NCBI RefSeq assembly: GCF_900188345.1
Contig: NZ_FZOD01000007.1
Coordinates: forward strand, 186,001 to 250,000
Direction: 5' to 3'
From: Streptosporangium subroseum
Lineage (GTDB): Bacteria > Actinomycetota > Actinomycetes > Streptosporangiales > Streptosporangiaceae
Length of the DNA stretch: 64,000 bases
Every line of letters begins with the position of its first letter. Position 1 is the first letter of the stretch. Of the stretch, positions 1 through 9,900 are shown in pieces. The notes below the pieces were generated by a model. That model did not search any database. It was not told the DNA's origin and saw only the letters and a program-made list of their open reading frames with translations. A program made the translations under genes and the position numbers.

Positions 1-456
1 CCCTCCGGCCCAGGTCAGCACTTCCCCGCTCTTGAGACCCTCCAGGTCCTCGACCGTGAACGGCACCCGTCCCTTAAGAGTCCTGTCGCCCATGCCGCCG
101 CTGACGTTCGCAACGTACGGGACGCCCTTCTGCAGGGCGGCGAGCTTGTCGCCCATGGACCGCCAGCCCTCGGGTGGGTCCTGGAAGACCAGCACGTCGT
201 GCACCGACCCGGTCCAGCCGTCGTTGTGCACGCTCCAGCCGACCGGCTCGCCGTCGTCGTCGGTGTCGGCGACGACGGAGAAGTCTCGCGTGACATAGCC
301 GGGGCAGTCGGCCGGCAGCAGCCTGATGCCACCGTCCTCGACCCGTTCGACGGCGAGCACGCCTTTCGGCTCGGGTGTGCACCCCGTGCCGAAGAAGGCC
401 AGAGCGATCGACACGACGGCCGCGTATCCGAGCCCCGGCCTTCTTCTGCGAATCAT
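1..456 (-). CDS. Small lipoprotein, 3' end outside window; candidate immunity protein
   Basis: The reading frame is open from an ATG at 456 to the window edge (152 codons seen, stop not seen). It begins with an Arg-rich n-region, a hydrophobic stretch and a Cys in the context FFGTGC, like a lipoprotein signal peptide, although the -3 residue is not the usual Leu. The remainder is an acidic, Gly/Asp-rich domain with no family I recognise. An AGAGGA ribosome-binding site lies about 11 nt upstream. The start is only 16 nt after the stop of the giant RHS gene on the same strand, which is where immunity proteins of polymorphic toxins usually lie. The immunity role is inference from position; the lipoprotein call is direct but moderate because of the imperfect lipobox. 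Confidence 0.6.
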   Translation of the reverse strand, partial: MIRRRRPGLGYAAVVSIALAFFGTGCTPEPKGVLAVERVEDGGIRLLPADCPGYVTRDFSVVADTDDDGEPVGWSVHNDGWTGSVHDVLVFQDPPEGWRSMGDKLAALQKGVPYVANVSGGMGDRTLKGRVPFTVEDLEGLKSGEVLTWAGG

Positions 457-472
457 CGTTCCATCATCCTCT

Positions 473-3400
473 CTAGGTCCCGGGGGCCCTGTATTCCAGC
501 GGCCGCCAGTTCAGGTAACCGCCCCACCACAGATTGGCGTCCATCTCGAAGCGGTTGGAGACCGCGGGATCACCCACGCTCATCTTGGAGTGCAGGGAGG
601 AGATGCCGTAGTCGGTGATGAAATCGGTGGCGTTCCTGTAGTGCGACCACTGCTGCGAGTGCACCGCCTCGTGCTTCTCGATGTTCGGCCCGTACTCGTC
701 CGCCACCTTGCGGCCGGCGACCTTCGCGATGTCGTCCCGGGTCTGCTTCTCCTCCCGCAACTGGTCCTTGAAGTTCTTCTTCGCGTACGGATAGAAGTGG
801 ACGTCCCCGACCGTCATCGGCTGGTCGCCTCCGGGAGAGCCGCCGTAGCAGACGTACTGCAGGGAACGGCGTTCGCAACTGCCGTCGCTGAGGCCCGGCA
901 GCGCGTGGTACGTCACGGCCAGCGCGTTCGCGCCGTTGAAGTTGTTTCCCCAGTGGAACGGGTTGGTGAGGAGCGCCTTCACCAGGTTGACCCCGTTGTC
1001 GCGGTTGAGCGGCTTGCAGAAGCACCCGCCGGGCGGCGGCTTCGGCGACGGGCCCGGGGACGGGGACGGCCTCCGCGTCGACTTCTTTTTCTTCTGCGTG
1101 GAGGGCGGGGTGACGCGGTGGGTCTTCGGGTTGTAACCGACCTGCTTCTGCACCTTCTTCGAGCAGTACTTCAGGTCGTACTGGCAGGAGTTGGGCCTGG
1201 ATCCGATCTCCTCACCCGTCGGGTCGCTGAACGTGACGGGGTTGCCGTTCGCGTACGAGTAGCCGTTCAGGGACTGGCTCTGGTCGGTGGAGAGCACGGG
1301 GTCCACGCTCAGGAACCTGCCGATGAGCGGATCGTACATGCGGGCCCCGACGTAGGTGAGCCCGGTGGCGTCATCGGCGGGTTTGCCGAGGAATCCCTTG
1401 TCGTCGAGCCAGTCGCCGCCGACCGTCGTGCCGCGCGGCGCGCCGAACGGGGTCGTGTAGCGCTTGCTGATGGCCTGGCTGCTCGCGTCGACCGCCAGCG
1501 AGGACGTGCCGTGCGCGTCGCCGGCGAGGAAGGAGACCGTGTTCGTCCCCGTCTCCCCGGTGCGCACCGCGATCACCTGGGCGTTCGCCGTGTAGAAGCG
1601 GCTGCCCCAGGTCTTGACGGTGCTTCCCGTCTTCTTCGAGTGGATCTCGGTGGCGCCGAGATAGAGCACGCTTTCGCCGTCGCCCACCGCGCGGCGGATC
1701 AGCAGCGACCCGTCGGCGTCGTACAGGTAGGCGGTCTTCTGCGCGCCCTGCGTCAGGGTGGCGATGCGGCCCTGCGCGTCCCAGGTGAGAACCTGGCCGC
1801 CGCGCCCCGTGGTGTTGCCGGACTTGTCGTAGGTGTAGGTGGCGGGTACGCCCGTGCAGGAGCCGGTGGCCGTGATCGCGGTGAGGGCGTGCCGCTTGGC
1901 GGTGTCGCCGTAGCAGTAGGCCGAGGAGGTGGCGGTGGCGCCGTTGTACTTCGTCTCCGCGGTTCGCAGGCCCGCGCCGTTGTAGGCGTAGCCGGTACGG
2001 TACGGGGCCGCGCCGCCGAGTGTCTTGCCGGTGCAGTCGTCCGTGGCCGGCGTCCAGGCCTCGGACAGGCGGCGCTGCCCGTCGTAGGCGAAGCACTGGA
2101 TGTCACTCGCGCCCGCGCCGTCCTGGGTCGGGGTGTCGGCGATCCCGGTGACATTGCCCGCGTCGTCGTAGCGGTAGGTCAGGTCCTGCGGTTTGACCGG
2201 CGTGGACTGGGTGGTGACGAAGGACCTCTTCAGCCGGTCGGTTCCCTCCTCGTAGCTGTTGTTGATGAAGGTCTTCTTGGCGCTGGTGGCTCCGGACAGG
2301 CCGAGGGTGAACTGCTCGGCCAGGCCGAGGGCGTTGTAACTGGCCGTCTGGAGGTAGTCGTTGGTGCCGGTGACCCCGATGACCTGTCCGGTCGGCGTGT
2401 AGGTCAGGCTGACGGTCTCGCCGGCGAGGCCTCCGGCCGCGGGCTCGGTGGAGTTCTTCAGGGTGCCGTCGAGGTTGTACGTGCTCGCGAAGGTGTAACC
2501 GGCCTGCGCCGCTCCCGACGTGACCATCGGGTCGTTCGGGTCGATGTCGATCGCGGTGCTGGTCGCACGGTACTGAAGGTCGTAGGCGAGGACCTTCTTG
2601 GTGTACGCCTTGCCCGAGACCCCACCGTCGTAGCTGGTCGACGAGGTCAGCTGGCCCTTCGTCAGCGTGTCGTACGTCCAGGCGGCGAGCTTGCCCGCGT
2701 CGGTGCGCGACCCGGACCACAGCCCTGTCTTACGGCCGAGCTCGTCGTAGCCGTACAGCAGCACGGTGCCGTTCGCGCCGGTCACCGTGTCGGTCTGGTC
2801 GAGCGCGGTGTAGCGGACGGTGCTGTCGCCCTTGTCGGGGTCGGTGATGCCGGTCTGCCGCCCGTAGAGGTCGTAGGTGGAGGACCATTTGGCGCCGTCG
2901 GGGCCGGTGACGGTCCGCTCCCGGCCGTCGGGCGTGAAGGTGAAGGAGGTGGAGACGTAACCGCTGGACGTCATCGCGCCGTACTGGGTGTCGGCGGGCG
3001 AGGGTGAGTTGTACTCGCGGCTCTCGACGGTGCGGCCCAGCGCGTCGGTGATGGTCCGGGTCGCCTTGCCGCCGGCCGGTGCGCCGACGGCGGTGGAGTC
3101 ACCGGTGTAGGAGGTGGTGGTCGTCCATTTCTGCACGCCGTACGTGTGCAACGTGCTGCTGGTCTCGCGGCCGGCGCCGTCGAAGACGGTGCTCGTCTGC
3201 TTGGGCGCCTCGCCGTACTCCTCGCGGGTGTAGGTCGCGTTCGGCGTGTTCTTCGCGTCGAAGATGTCGGCGTACGCCTCGTAGGCGAGGCCGCGCGAGT
3301 CGTAGCGGGTGTCGGTCAGCAGCCGTCCGCCGTTCGGCGTGGGCCGCTGCGTCTGCATGGGCCGCAGAAGCGAGTCGAAGATCTGGTACGACCAGGTGGC

Positions 3401-6400
3401 CGTGGTGGACGACTTGAGGGTCGAGGTGCCGATCGCGGGCGCCTTGCCCCGTTCGTACACATAGGAGTAGGCCATGCTGGCGGTCTGGCCGCCGTCCTTG
3501 CTCCGGTCGGGCAGCCACACCCCGGTCAGCCTGCCGAGGCCGTCGTAGGTCTGCTCGGTCTTGGCGTTGTTCGGATCGTAGGTGCGCAGCGGCAGGCCGC
3601 GCGTCCCGTCGAGGAAGGTGGTGACCTTCTGCTGCTTGGCGTTGGTGACCGTCGTCCCGGTGGGGACGCCGGCGCCCGTCGGCGTGTACCCGGTGGTGGT
3701 GCCGTTGCCGCCCGCGTCGGTGACGGTCAGCGGCCTGCCCAGCACGTCGTAGGTGGTCTTGGCCGTGCGCTGCCAGCCTGCCGGTGGCCGGTCGTCGCCG
3801 GTGACGGCGGCCGGGTAGCCGGTGGGCCGCCCCGTCCAGGTCGCGTCGCCCTTGACCGGCTTCTGGCCGGCGGACCAGCCGGTCGCGGTGGCGTTGTCGT
3901 AAACGGTGGCCGTGTCGGACAGCACGTCGCCGGCGGCTCCGCTGCCGGTGGGCAGTGACAGGTCGGCCTCGGCCACCGAACAGGCGCGACCGACCTCGCG
4001 GGTGCGGGAGACGAGCGAGTTGATGCCCTTGGCGTCGTCGCGCGCGTACCAGGTGCGGGTGCAGGCCTCGTCGCCGCTCTTGGCGATGTCGCCCGTGCTG
4101 TCCTGCTTGACCGCCATGCCGTAGCCGTCGAACGTCGTGGAGACGGTGGCGGTGCGCCAGGTTTTGGGGACGGTGAGGTAGGTGTGCTCCGACGTCTTGC
4201 CGATGCGCACGTAGTAGGCCTCGGTGTCGGCGTACGACTTGTGCTGGGTCGCGGTCTTCGCCGACCAGAAGTCGTTGACCGTCACGTCGACGGGATCGGC
4301 CCCGTTGTAGTTGATCTCCTCGCGGGTGAGGCCCGCGTACGGCTCCGCGTCGACGAGGTCGGGGACGTCGAGCCCGGCGAGGTCGAGGCCGGGCACGGAG
4401 ACGGTGCGCCGCTTGTCGGGGTCGACGGCTCTGGGGGTGCCGGCCTTGAGCAGCCGGTCGCCGTTCATGCCCTGGAGGTAGACGGAGACGTCCTTGGTAC
4501 GGGTGCCGTCGGTGTCGCCGACGTACGTGGTGACCTTCTGGTAGCCGCGCCAGCTCGACCAGGTGCGCTCGTCGGCCGGGGTGAACGGGCTGTCGTTGTA
4601 GTGCCAGGCCGGCTTCTCGTACTCGTAGGTGTATTCGGTGAGCGGGTTGTACCCCGCCGGATCGGCGGTGTTCACCGCGAGCACGCGGTACTTGTTGAAC
4701 CAGTCGATGGCCGCGTCCGTGGCGCCGTTGATGTGCCAGAACTGCGGATAGCAGGACAGGGAGTTGTCGTCCTCGGCCTTCGGCATCAGCGATCCGCGCA
4801 CGCATTCGGGCTCGTTGTAGCCGACCGTGGTGATCGCGCCGGTCTCCGAGGTGATCGTCTCGATGCGCGGCCTGGTCAGCGGCAGGATGTTGCCGCCGCC
4901 CGGCTGGGTGCCGCCCGCGACCCGGTTGGGCCGCATCAGATACGTGAAGGAGACCGGGTCGAGCGTCAGGGGCGTGCCCGAGGCGCCGGTGCGCACGATC
5001 GACATCAGCGACAGCGACTGGTCGGAGGAGGTGCCGATGTCGCCGCCGTCCAGATACTTCTGGGTGAACGCCCAGGAGTCGACCGGCTTGTACGCGGTCC
5101 CCGACAGCACGGATGACTCGATCTTCACCAGTCGCTTGCGCGAGAAGAAGGCGGGGCTCTCCGCGTGGCAGTCGTCCTTGTCCTCGTCCTTGGTGCAGAT
5201 GGCGTCGAAGGGGACGTCGGGCCAGTTCTGCGCGGTGGCCTTGGTCAGGCTGCCGCAGTCGGAGGCCGTGCAGCGCTCGGCGTAGGAGAAGGTCACCTTG
5301 TCGGGGGCGTCCGCGGTGAAGAGCGTGTCGGACCGCTGCCCGTAGAGGATCCTTTCGAGGTAACCGCCGCGCGTGTAAAGGGTGCTCGCGGTGTCGGCCT
5401 TGTTCTTGCGGTAGTAGTTGGTCTCCGTCGTGTACCAGTACGACATGGCGTTGCCGTGGGTGTCCTCGACGTAGTCGAGGTTCCACCGCCACGCCTGGGT
5501 GAGGGAGCGGTCGGCGAAGGCGTCGCCCCTGTCGTAGCCGGGCTCGCCGGAGTCGTCGCCGTACACCGGGACCGTCCACACCGCGTTGGTGCGCTGAGTG
5601 CCCGCGCCGGTCAGCTTGTTGAGGCCGAAGACGTACTTGGTGCCGTCGCCGGTGACGACGGTCCAGTATTCGCCGTCGTTGTCGCCGTTGTCGGCGCCCG
5701 TGGAGCGGGTGACGGTGGAGGCGTCGTCGTTTTTCAGGCGCCACCTGCCGGTGCTGTCGTCCTTGACGAGTTCGCTGGACTTGCCGTTGAGGACGAGCGA
5801 GGCGTTGTCGTACTTCCAGCAGATGTCGCGCTGCTTGTCGTGGCCGTCCTCGTCGCAGGAGCCGTACTGGCGGTCGACGTAGGAGGTGGCCGCCAGCTCG
5901 AAGCCCTCACCGGCCGAGGTGCCCTGGTTGTTGCTGGTGGACGTGCGCCCGTCCACGCCGCCCGAGTCGTAGGACAGGTCGAGCGAGGGCGCGGGTCCCG
6001 CCGCGGGCTCCACCGGGGCCATCGGATACGACCAGGTGAAGGAGCCGGAACCGCCGCCCGCCTCCCAGGTGGACGACGAGGCCAGCGGGGTGGCCGCGTA
6101 GTTGCCGCTGCCGTCGGGCGCCTCGCCGTCCGCGCCGGGGGTCTCGGCGGTCAGGGCCAGCACGGCCGGAGACGCCCCCAGGGTGACCGGTGCGGAGAGG
6201 GTCTGCGCGGTTGCGGCGTTGTCGGAGTCCAACGGGGTCTGGGTGCGGCACCCGTCCTGCTCGGGCGTGGTCAGCGCGCAGGCGGGCAGTCGCACGAGAT
6301 GGAGACGGCCGCTCCATCCGCCGCCGTACGCCGAGGCGAAGGCGGCGTAGCCGATGCTCAGCTTCGCGCCGCCCTCGGTCGGTGCCGACGCGGTCAGCAG

Positions 6401-6841
6401 CACGCCGTCCACCCCGGCCGCCTCGGTGGCGGCGCGGTCGAGGACCCGCACGCGAGCCGGCTCCGTACCGGCCGTTGTACCCGCCGCCGCGTCGGGGCCC
6501 GTTCCGTCCGCCGCCAGGGCGACGGGCAGCCCGCCCACGGTGGCGCTGCCGCCGACCGGAACGTCCGCCTCGCCGGCCTCCGGCCACCGGCCGGCCGTAC
6601 GCTCCCTGTCGGCCCGCTCCGCCGAGGAGTCGTTACGCGCCTTGGACGCGGCGACCTTCTCCCGGGCCTCCCTGGCGCCGGTCGCGTTCATGGCCCTGAC
6701 CTTGCTGGACCGTTGTTTCGGTACGGCAGGGGCGCCGGGTGGCCCGTCCGCCGCGAGCGCCATGGGCGTCAGCCCCATGGGTATGAACACCACCACCGCC
6801 ACCGCGGTCACCAAGGCAGCGCGTATTCCGGCCGGACCCAT
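473..6841 (-). CDS. Secreted RHS-repeat polymorphic toxin with C-terminal HExxH domain
   Basis: This 2122-residue protein starts with a Sec-type signal peptide ending near ALAADG. A SpvB/TcaC-like N-terminal half follows, then many YD/RHS repeats (forms of YDxxGRxT), and the RHS core terminus with GARMYDPLIGRFLSVDP and a DPTG at about residue 1876. The last 246 residues are a different module: a Lys/Pro-rich linker, Cys pairs, and HEAVHSQQW at residues 2057-2065 with a Glu in NRFEMD at about 2099. This fits a zinc HExxH...E metallopeptidase-type toxin tip. RHS shells encapsulate and deliver such C-terminal toxins. It sits 97 nt downstream of the LamG protein gene, probably in one operon, and just before a small lipoprotein gene. 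The start is supported by a GAGGGAG site 8 nt upstream. Catalytic activity is inferred from the motif only. Confidence 0.85.
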   Translation of the reverse strand: MGPAGIRAALVTAVAVVVFIPMGLTPMALAADGPPGAPAVPKQRSSKVRAMNATGAREAREKVAASKARNDSSAERADRERTAGRWPEAGEADVPVGGSATVGGLPVALAADGTGPDAAAGTTAGTEPARVRVLDRAATEAAGVDGVLLTASAPTEGGAKLSIGYAAFASAYGGGWSGRLHLVRLPACALTTPEQDGCRTQTPLDSDNAATAQTLSAPVTLGASPAVLALTAETPGADGEAPDGSGNYAATPLASSSTWEAGGGSGSFTWSYPMAPVEPAAGPAPSLDLSYDSGGVDGRTSTSNNQGTSAGEGFELAATSYVDRQYGSCDEDGHDKQRDICWKYDNASLVLNGKSSELVKDDSTGRWRLKNDDASTVTRSTGADNGDNDGEYWTVVTGDGTKYVFGLNKLTGAGTQRTNAVWTVPVYGDDSGEPGYDRGDAFADRSLTQAWRWNLDYVEDTHGNAMSYWYTTETNYYRKNKADTASTLYTRGGYLERILYGQRSDTLFTADAPDKVTFSYAERCTASDCGSLTKATAQNWPDVPFDAICTKDEDKDDCHAESPAFFSRKRLVKIESSVLSGTAYKPVDSWAFTQKYLDGGDIGTSSDQSLSLMSIVRTGASGTPLTLDPVSFTYLMRPNRVAGGTQPGGGNILPLTRPRIETITSETGAITTVGYNEPECVRGSLMPKAEDDNSLSCYPQFWHINGATDAAIDWFNKYRVLAVNTADPAGYNPLTEYTYEYEKPAWHYNDSPFTPADERTWSSWRGYQKVTTYVGDTDGTRTKDVSVYLQGMNGDRLLKAGTPRAVDPDKRRTVSVPGLDLAGLDVPDLVDAEPYAGLTREEINYNGADPVDVTVNDFWSAKTATQHKSYADTEAYYVRIGKTSEHTYLTVPKTWRTATVSTTFDGYGMAVKQDSTGDIAKSGDEACTRTWYARDDAKGINSLVSRTREVGRACSVAEADLSLPTGSGAAGDVLSDTATVYDNATATGWSAGQKPVKGDATWTGRPTGYPAAVTGDDRPPAGWQRTAKTTYDVLGRPLTVTDAGGNGTTTGYTPTGAGVPTGTTVTNAKQQKVTTFLDGTRGLPLRTYDPNNAKTEQTYDGLGRLTGVWLPDRSKDGGQTASMAYSYVYERGKAPAIGTSTLKSSTTATWSYQIFDSLLRPMQTQRPTPNGGRLLTDTRYDSRGLAYEAYADIFDAKNTPNATYTREEYGEAPKQTSTVFDGAGRETSSTLHTYGVQKWTTTTSYTGDSTAVGAPAGGKATRTITDALGRTVESREYNSPSPADTQYGAMTSSGYVSTSFTFTPDGRERTVTGPDGAKWSSTYDLYGRQTGITDPDKGDSTVRYTALDQTDTVTGANGTVLLYGYDELGRKTGLWSGSRTDAGKLAAWTYDTLTKGQLTSSTSYDGGVSGKAYTKKVLAYDLQYRATSTAIDIDPNDPMVTSGAAQAGYTFASTYNLDGTLKNSTEPAAGGLAGETVSLTYTPTGQVIGVTGTNDYLQTASYNALGLAEQFTLGLSGATSAKKTFINNSYEEGTDRLKRSFVTTQSTPVKPQDLTYRYDDAGNVTGIADTPTQDGAGASDIQCFAYDGQRRLSEAWTPATDDCTGKTLGGAAPYRTGYAYNGAGLRTAETKYNGATATSSAYCYGDTAKRHALTAITATGSCTGVPATYTYDKSGNTTGRGGQVLTWDAQGRIATLTQGAQKTAYLYDADGSLLIRRAVGDGESVLYLGATEIHSKKTGSTVKTWGSRFYTANAQVIAVRTGETGTNTVSFLAGDAHGTSSLAVDASSQAISKRYTTPFGAPRGTTVGGDWLDDKGFLGKPADDATGLTYVGARMYDPLIGRFLSVDPVLSTDQSQSLNGYSYANGNPVTFSDPTGEEIGSRPNSCQYDLKYCSKKVQKQVGYNPKTHRVTPPSTQKKKKSTRRPSPSPGPSPKPPPGGCFCKPLNRDNGVNLVKALLTNPFHWGNNFNGANALAVTYHALPGLSDGSCERRSLQYVCYGGSPGGDQPMTVGDVHFYPYAKKNFKDQLREEKQTRDDIAKVAGRKVADEYGPNIEKHEAVHSQQWSHYRNATDFITDYGISSLHSKMSVGDPAVSNRFEMDANLWWGGYLNWRPLEYRAPGT

Positions 6842-6938
6842 GACCCAACTCCCTCAAGAGGACAAAAAGAAAGAACCAGCTGATCAACCGGGAGAAACCA
6901 GACGTGCGGGGACCGGGGGTGCCGGTCCCCGCACGTCG

Positions 6939-9900
6939 TCAGTCGCCGACGACTGCGTCGATCTGGTCGGAATCGGACATGGCGCCCGCCCAGAGCCTCA
7001 GATCAGTGATCCGCGCCGGCAGGAAGTGGCCCCAGGCGGTCGCGCTGAAGCCCTTGCCGACCGCGAAATCACCGGATCCGGCCATCGCGGCGTACGCCAG
7101 GTCGAGGTCGTTCTGCTCGTGGCCGACGTAGAGCCGTACGACGGGCCCGCCAGGTGCCAGGGCGTCGTAGACGCCGGTCAGCCGGACCGGGCTCTGCAGG
7201 CTCGCCGAGGCGTCGGAGCTCACCCAGCTCTTCGTGCCGTCCTTGTTGACCCGGCCGAAGCGCCAGAAGCCGACCGGGACGGTGATCTCGTTGCCGTCGT
7301 CGTCGAGCTGCGTCTCCTTTCCGGTCAGCTCGAACCAGATCCCCCACGAGGAGCCGTCCGCGGTGCGCTGCCCGGCGACCTGGCCGACGAATCCGATCGG
7401 CATCGCAAGAACCCTGTCCTGGTCGAGCTCGGCCTTCACGGTCACCGTGAAGGAGCCGGTGTCGTCGACGACCGAGCCCGCGGTGGTGGCCGCGTCGTCC
7501 GTGCCGTCCAGCACCAGGGCCTCGCCGTCCAGTGACGCGCCGCCGGCCAGCGTCAGCGAACGGCCGTATCCGGAGAGCGAGTCGGGCAGCGCCGTCCCGG
7601 TGGCGCCCGCGGGGTCCCAGTCCGCCACCAGTTCCACGTCGTTGCGCCCCGATGCGGCGGACTCCGACCGCGCCTCCGACGCGACCTCGTCCGGGGTCAG
7701 GATGCGCTGCCAGGCGGCGACCTCGTCGATGGAGCCGGAGAAGTAGTACTGGAAGACGTTGGCCCACTTGTAGCGGCCGATCTCCAGCGGTCCCGTCGCG
7801 GACCACGAACCCGCGACCGTGGCGGTGCCCTGCGGCACGCCGTTAACGTAGAACTTCAGTTGCTGCGTGGCCGGGTCGTAGGTGCCGGCCAGATGGGTCC
7901 AGGCGTTCACCTGGGCCACGTTGTTCTTCGCGCAGACCCCGAAGTACGCCTTGCCCGTCGCCTCGTCCTTCTCCTTGACGCCGAAGCAGTAGGACACGCG
8001 GGCCTTGTCGTACCAGATGAGGAAGGGGCTGTAGCCTCCGGCGCCGTCCTGCGACATCACGATGGCGTCCGCGGTCATCTTGTCGGGCCGTGCCCAGGCC
8101 GCGACCGTGTAGGCGGAGCGCGTCTCCAGCACGGGTCCCGAGGTCGCCGCGTATCCCGACGTGCCGTTCAGGCTCATTCCCTTGTCGGTCCGCGGGGCGT
8201 CCAGCGGCTGGCCGCCGTCGTCGTACCAGAGCTCGCCGCGGCGTCCCCTGTCGTTTCGCACGGCGCCGGTGGAAAGCGTGGCGCCGTGGCCCGCGGTGCC
8301 GGACGAGTCGACGGCGACGCCGGAGTCCTCGTTGAAGTGCCACCTGCCGACGGGACCCGCTCCCGCGGCGACCAGGAAGTCAACGACGGTGGTGGCGCCG
8401 TACCGGCCCACGTTGTCCTTGGCGCGTACGAACAGGCTGTACGTGCCGGAGGCCTGCGGAGTGATCACGGGTCTGACCGTGGAGCCCGTGACCGCCGCCG
8501 ACCAGGTCGGGGTGGTGGACGGGCGATACTCGTACGACACGTTGTTGGAGTCACCGGACGCCGGCGCGAACGTGAAGGTCGCGCTCTGACCCGGACCGCC
8601 GGCCGGCGCGCAACTGGTGGTGGTGCACGCGGTGTACGGGGCGCCGAGCGTGACCACGGGGGCCTTCGGCGCGGTCGGGTCGACCTTGAAGTAGCAGTAG
8701 CCGGTGGTCGAGCCGTTCGAGGGCCCGGGCAACTGCTTGGTATAGCTGCTGTAGTACGAGCGCGTCCATGACCTGTAGCGGTACAGCACCCCTTCGGAGA
8801 GCGTCGGCGTGGACGCGGTCACCTTCGTGTTGTCGGCGACGTGCCCGGTCGTCGGCCGCTCCATGGTGGTGAAGGCGTCCGGCCAGGTCCCGTCGGCGAG
8901 CTTCTTGTCGACGTCCATCGCCGCCCGCAGCGTCGCCCCGGACTCGCCGCCCGAGAGGGTCTGCGGGGTGGACGCCAGGGCGGGCGTGGGGTCGGAGACG
9001 ACCGCCGGCGCCGACTCCTTGGTCTCGCAGACCACGCCGGAACCGGTCACGAGGCCGATGCCGGTCGGCAGCGCCGGAAGCCCCACGTAGTCCACGGCCA
9101 GCACAGCGTCGTTCCTGAACCGCTTCCAGGCGGAGGTGTCGCCCTCGTCGTGCGCCCGCAACTCCAGCGTGAGCTTGGCGAACTTGCCCGCGGCGAAGTC
9201 CTTCACGGTCGGGGTCAGGTTCTCGTTGGTCTCTTCGGGGTTGTCCCTGAAGTCGATGGGCGCGGTCGACTGGTCCGGGTCGCACGCCGAGCCACGGCCC
9301 GCCGACACGTTGCGGTCGACCATCCAGTCGAGCTCCTTGGGTCGGCCCGACCAGGTCGTGGACGACGAGACGTTGTTCGTACGGACGAGGTCGACCCACC
9401 GGGGAGAGCACTGGAACGCCCACGGCTCGGTGACGCGGAACGTCGCACCCAGCACCTGCTTGCCCTTGAGGCTGGCGGGCGAGAACTGGAAGTACAACCG
9501 CTGGGTGTAGCCGGGTCCGCAGTAGTAGCCGCTCCAGGTGCCGCAGTGGCCGACGCCCTCGCCCTGGTTGCTGCTGCCGTTGCCCCAGTTGTACGACTTG
9601 TAGCCGTCCGAGCGGAGCAGCGTCCTGTCGGTTTCGCCCCAGGTGACGGTCGGGTCGATATAGACGGGGTAGGCGGCTTCGTCCTTCTGCTGGAGCAGCT
9701 TGACGTCAGGGACGAGGGTGAGCTTGTCCTGGTCGACCTGGATGGGAAGTTCGGCGTGCCCGGCCCCCGGGGCCGGTCCGTCGGCGGCGTCTCCCTCGCC
9801 CGCGGTGGCGGCGTCGTTCGGGGCCGCGGCCGATGCGCGCCCGGTGAGCGACGGGGCGGGCTTCTTCTCCGCGCCGGCCTGGCCCGCGGTGATGTCACCG

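Noticed and set aside
326..3007. 893-codon open frame on the plus strand opposite the RHS gene
   Set aside because: Arg/Val/Gly-rich translation typical of antisense frames in G+C-rich DNA; the minus-strand RHS protein has clear domains.
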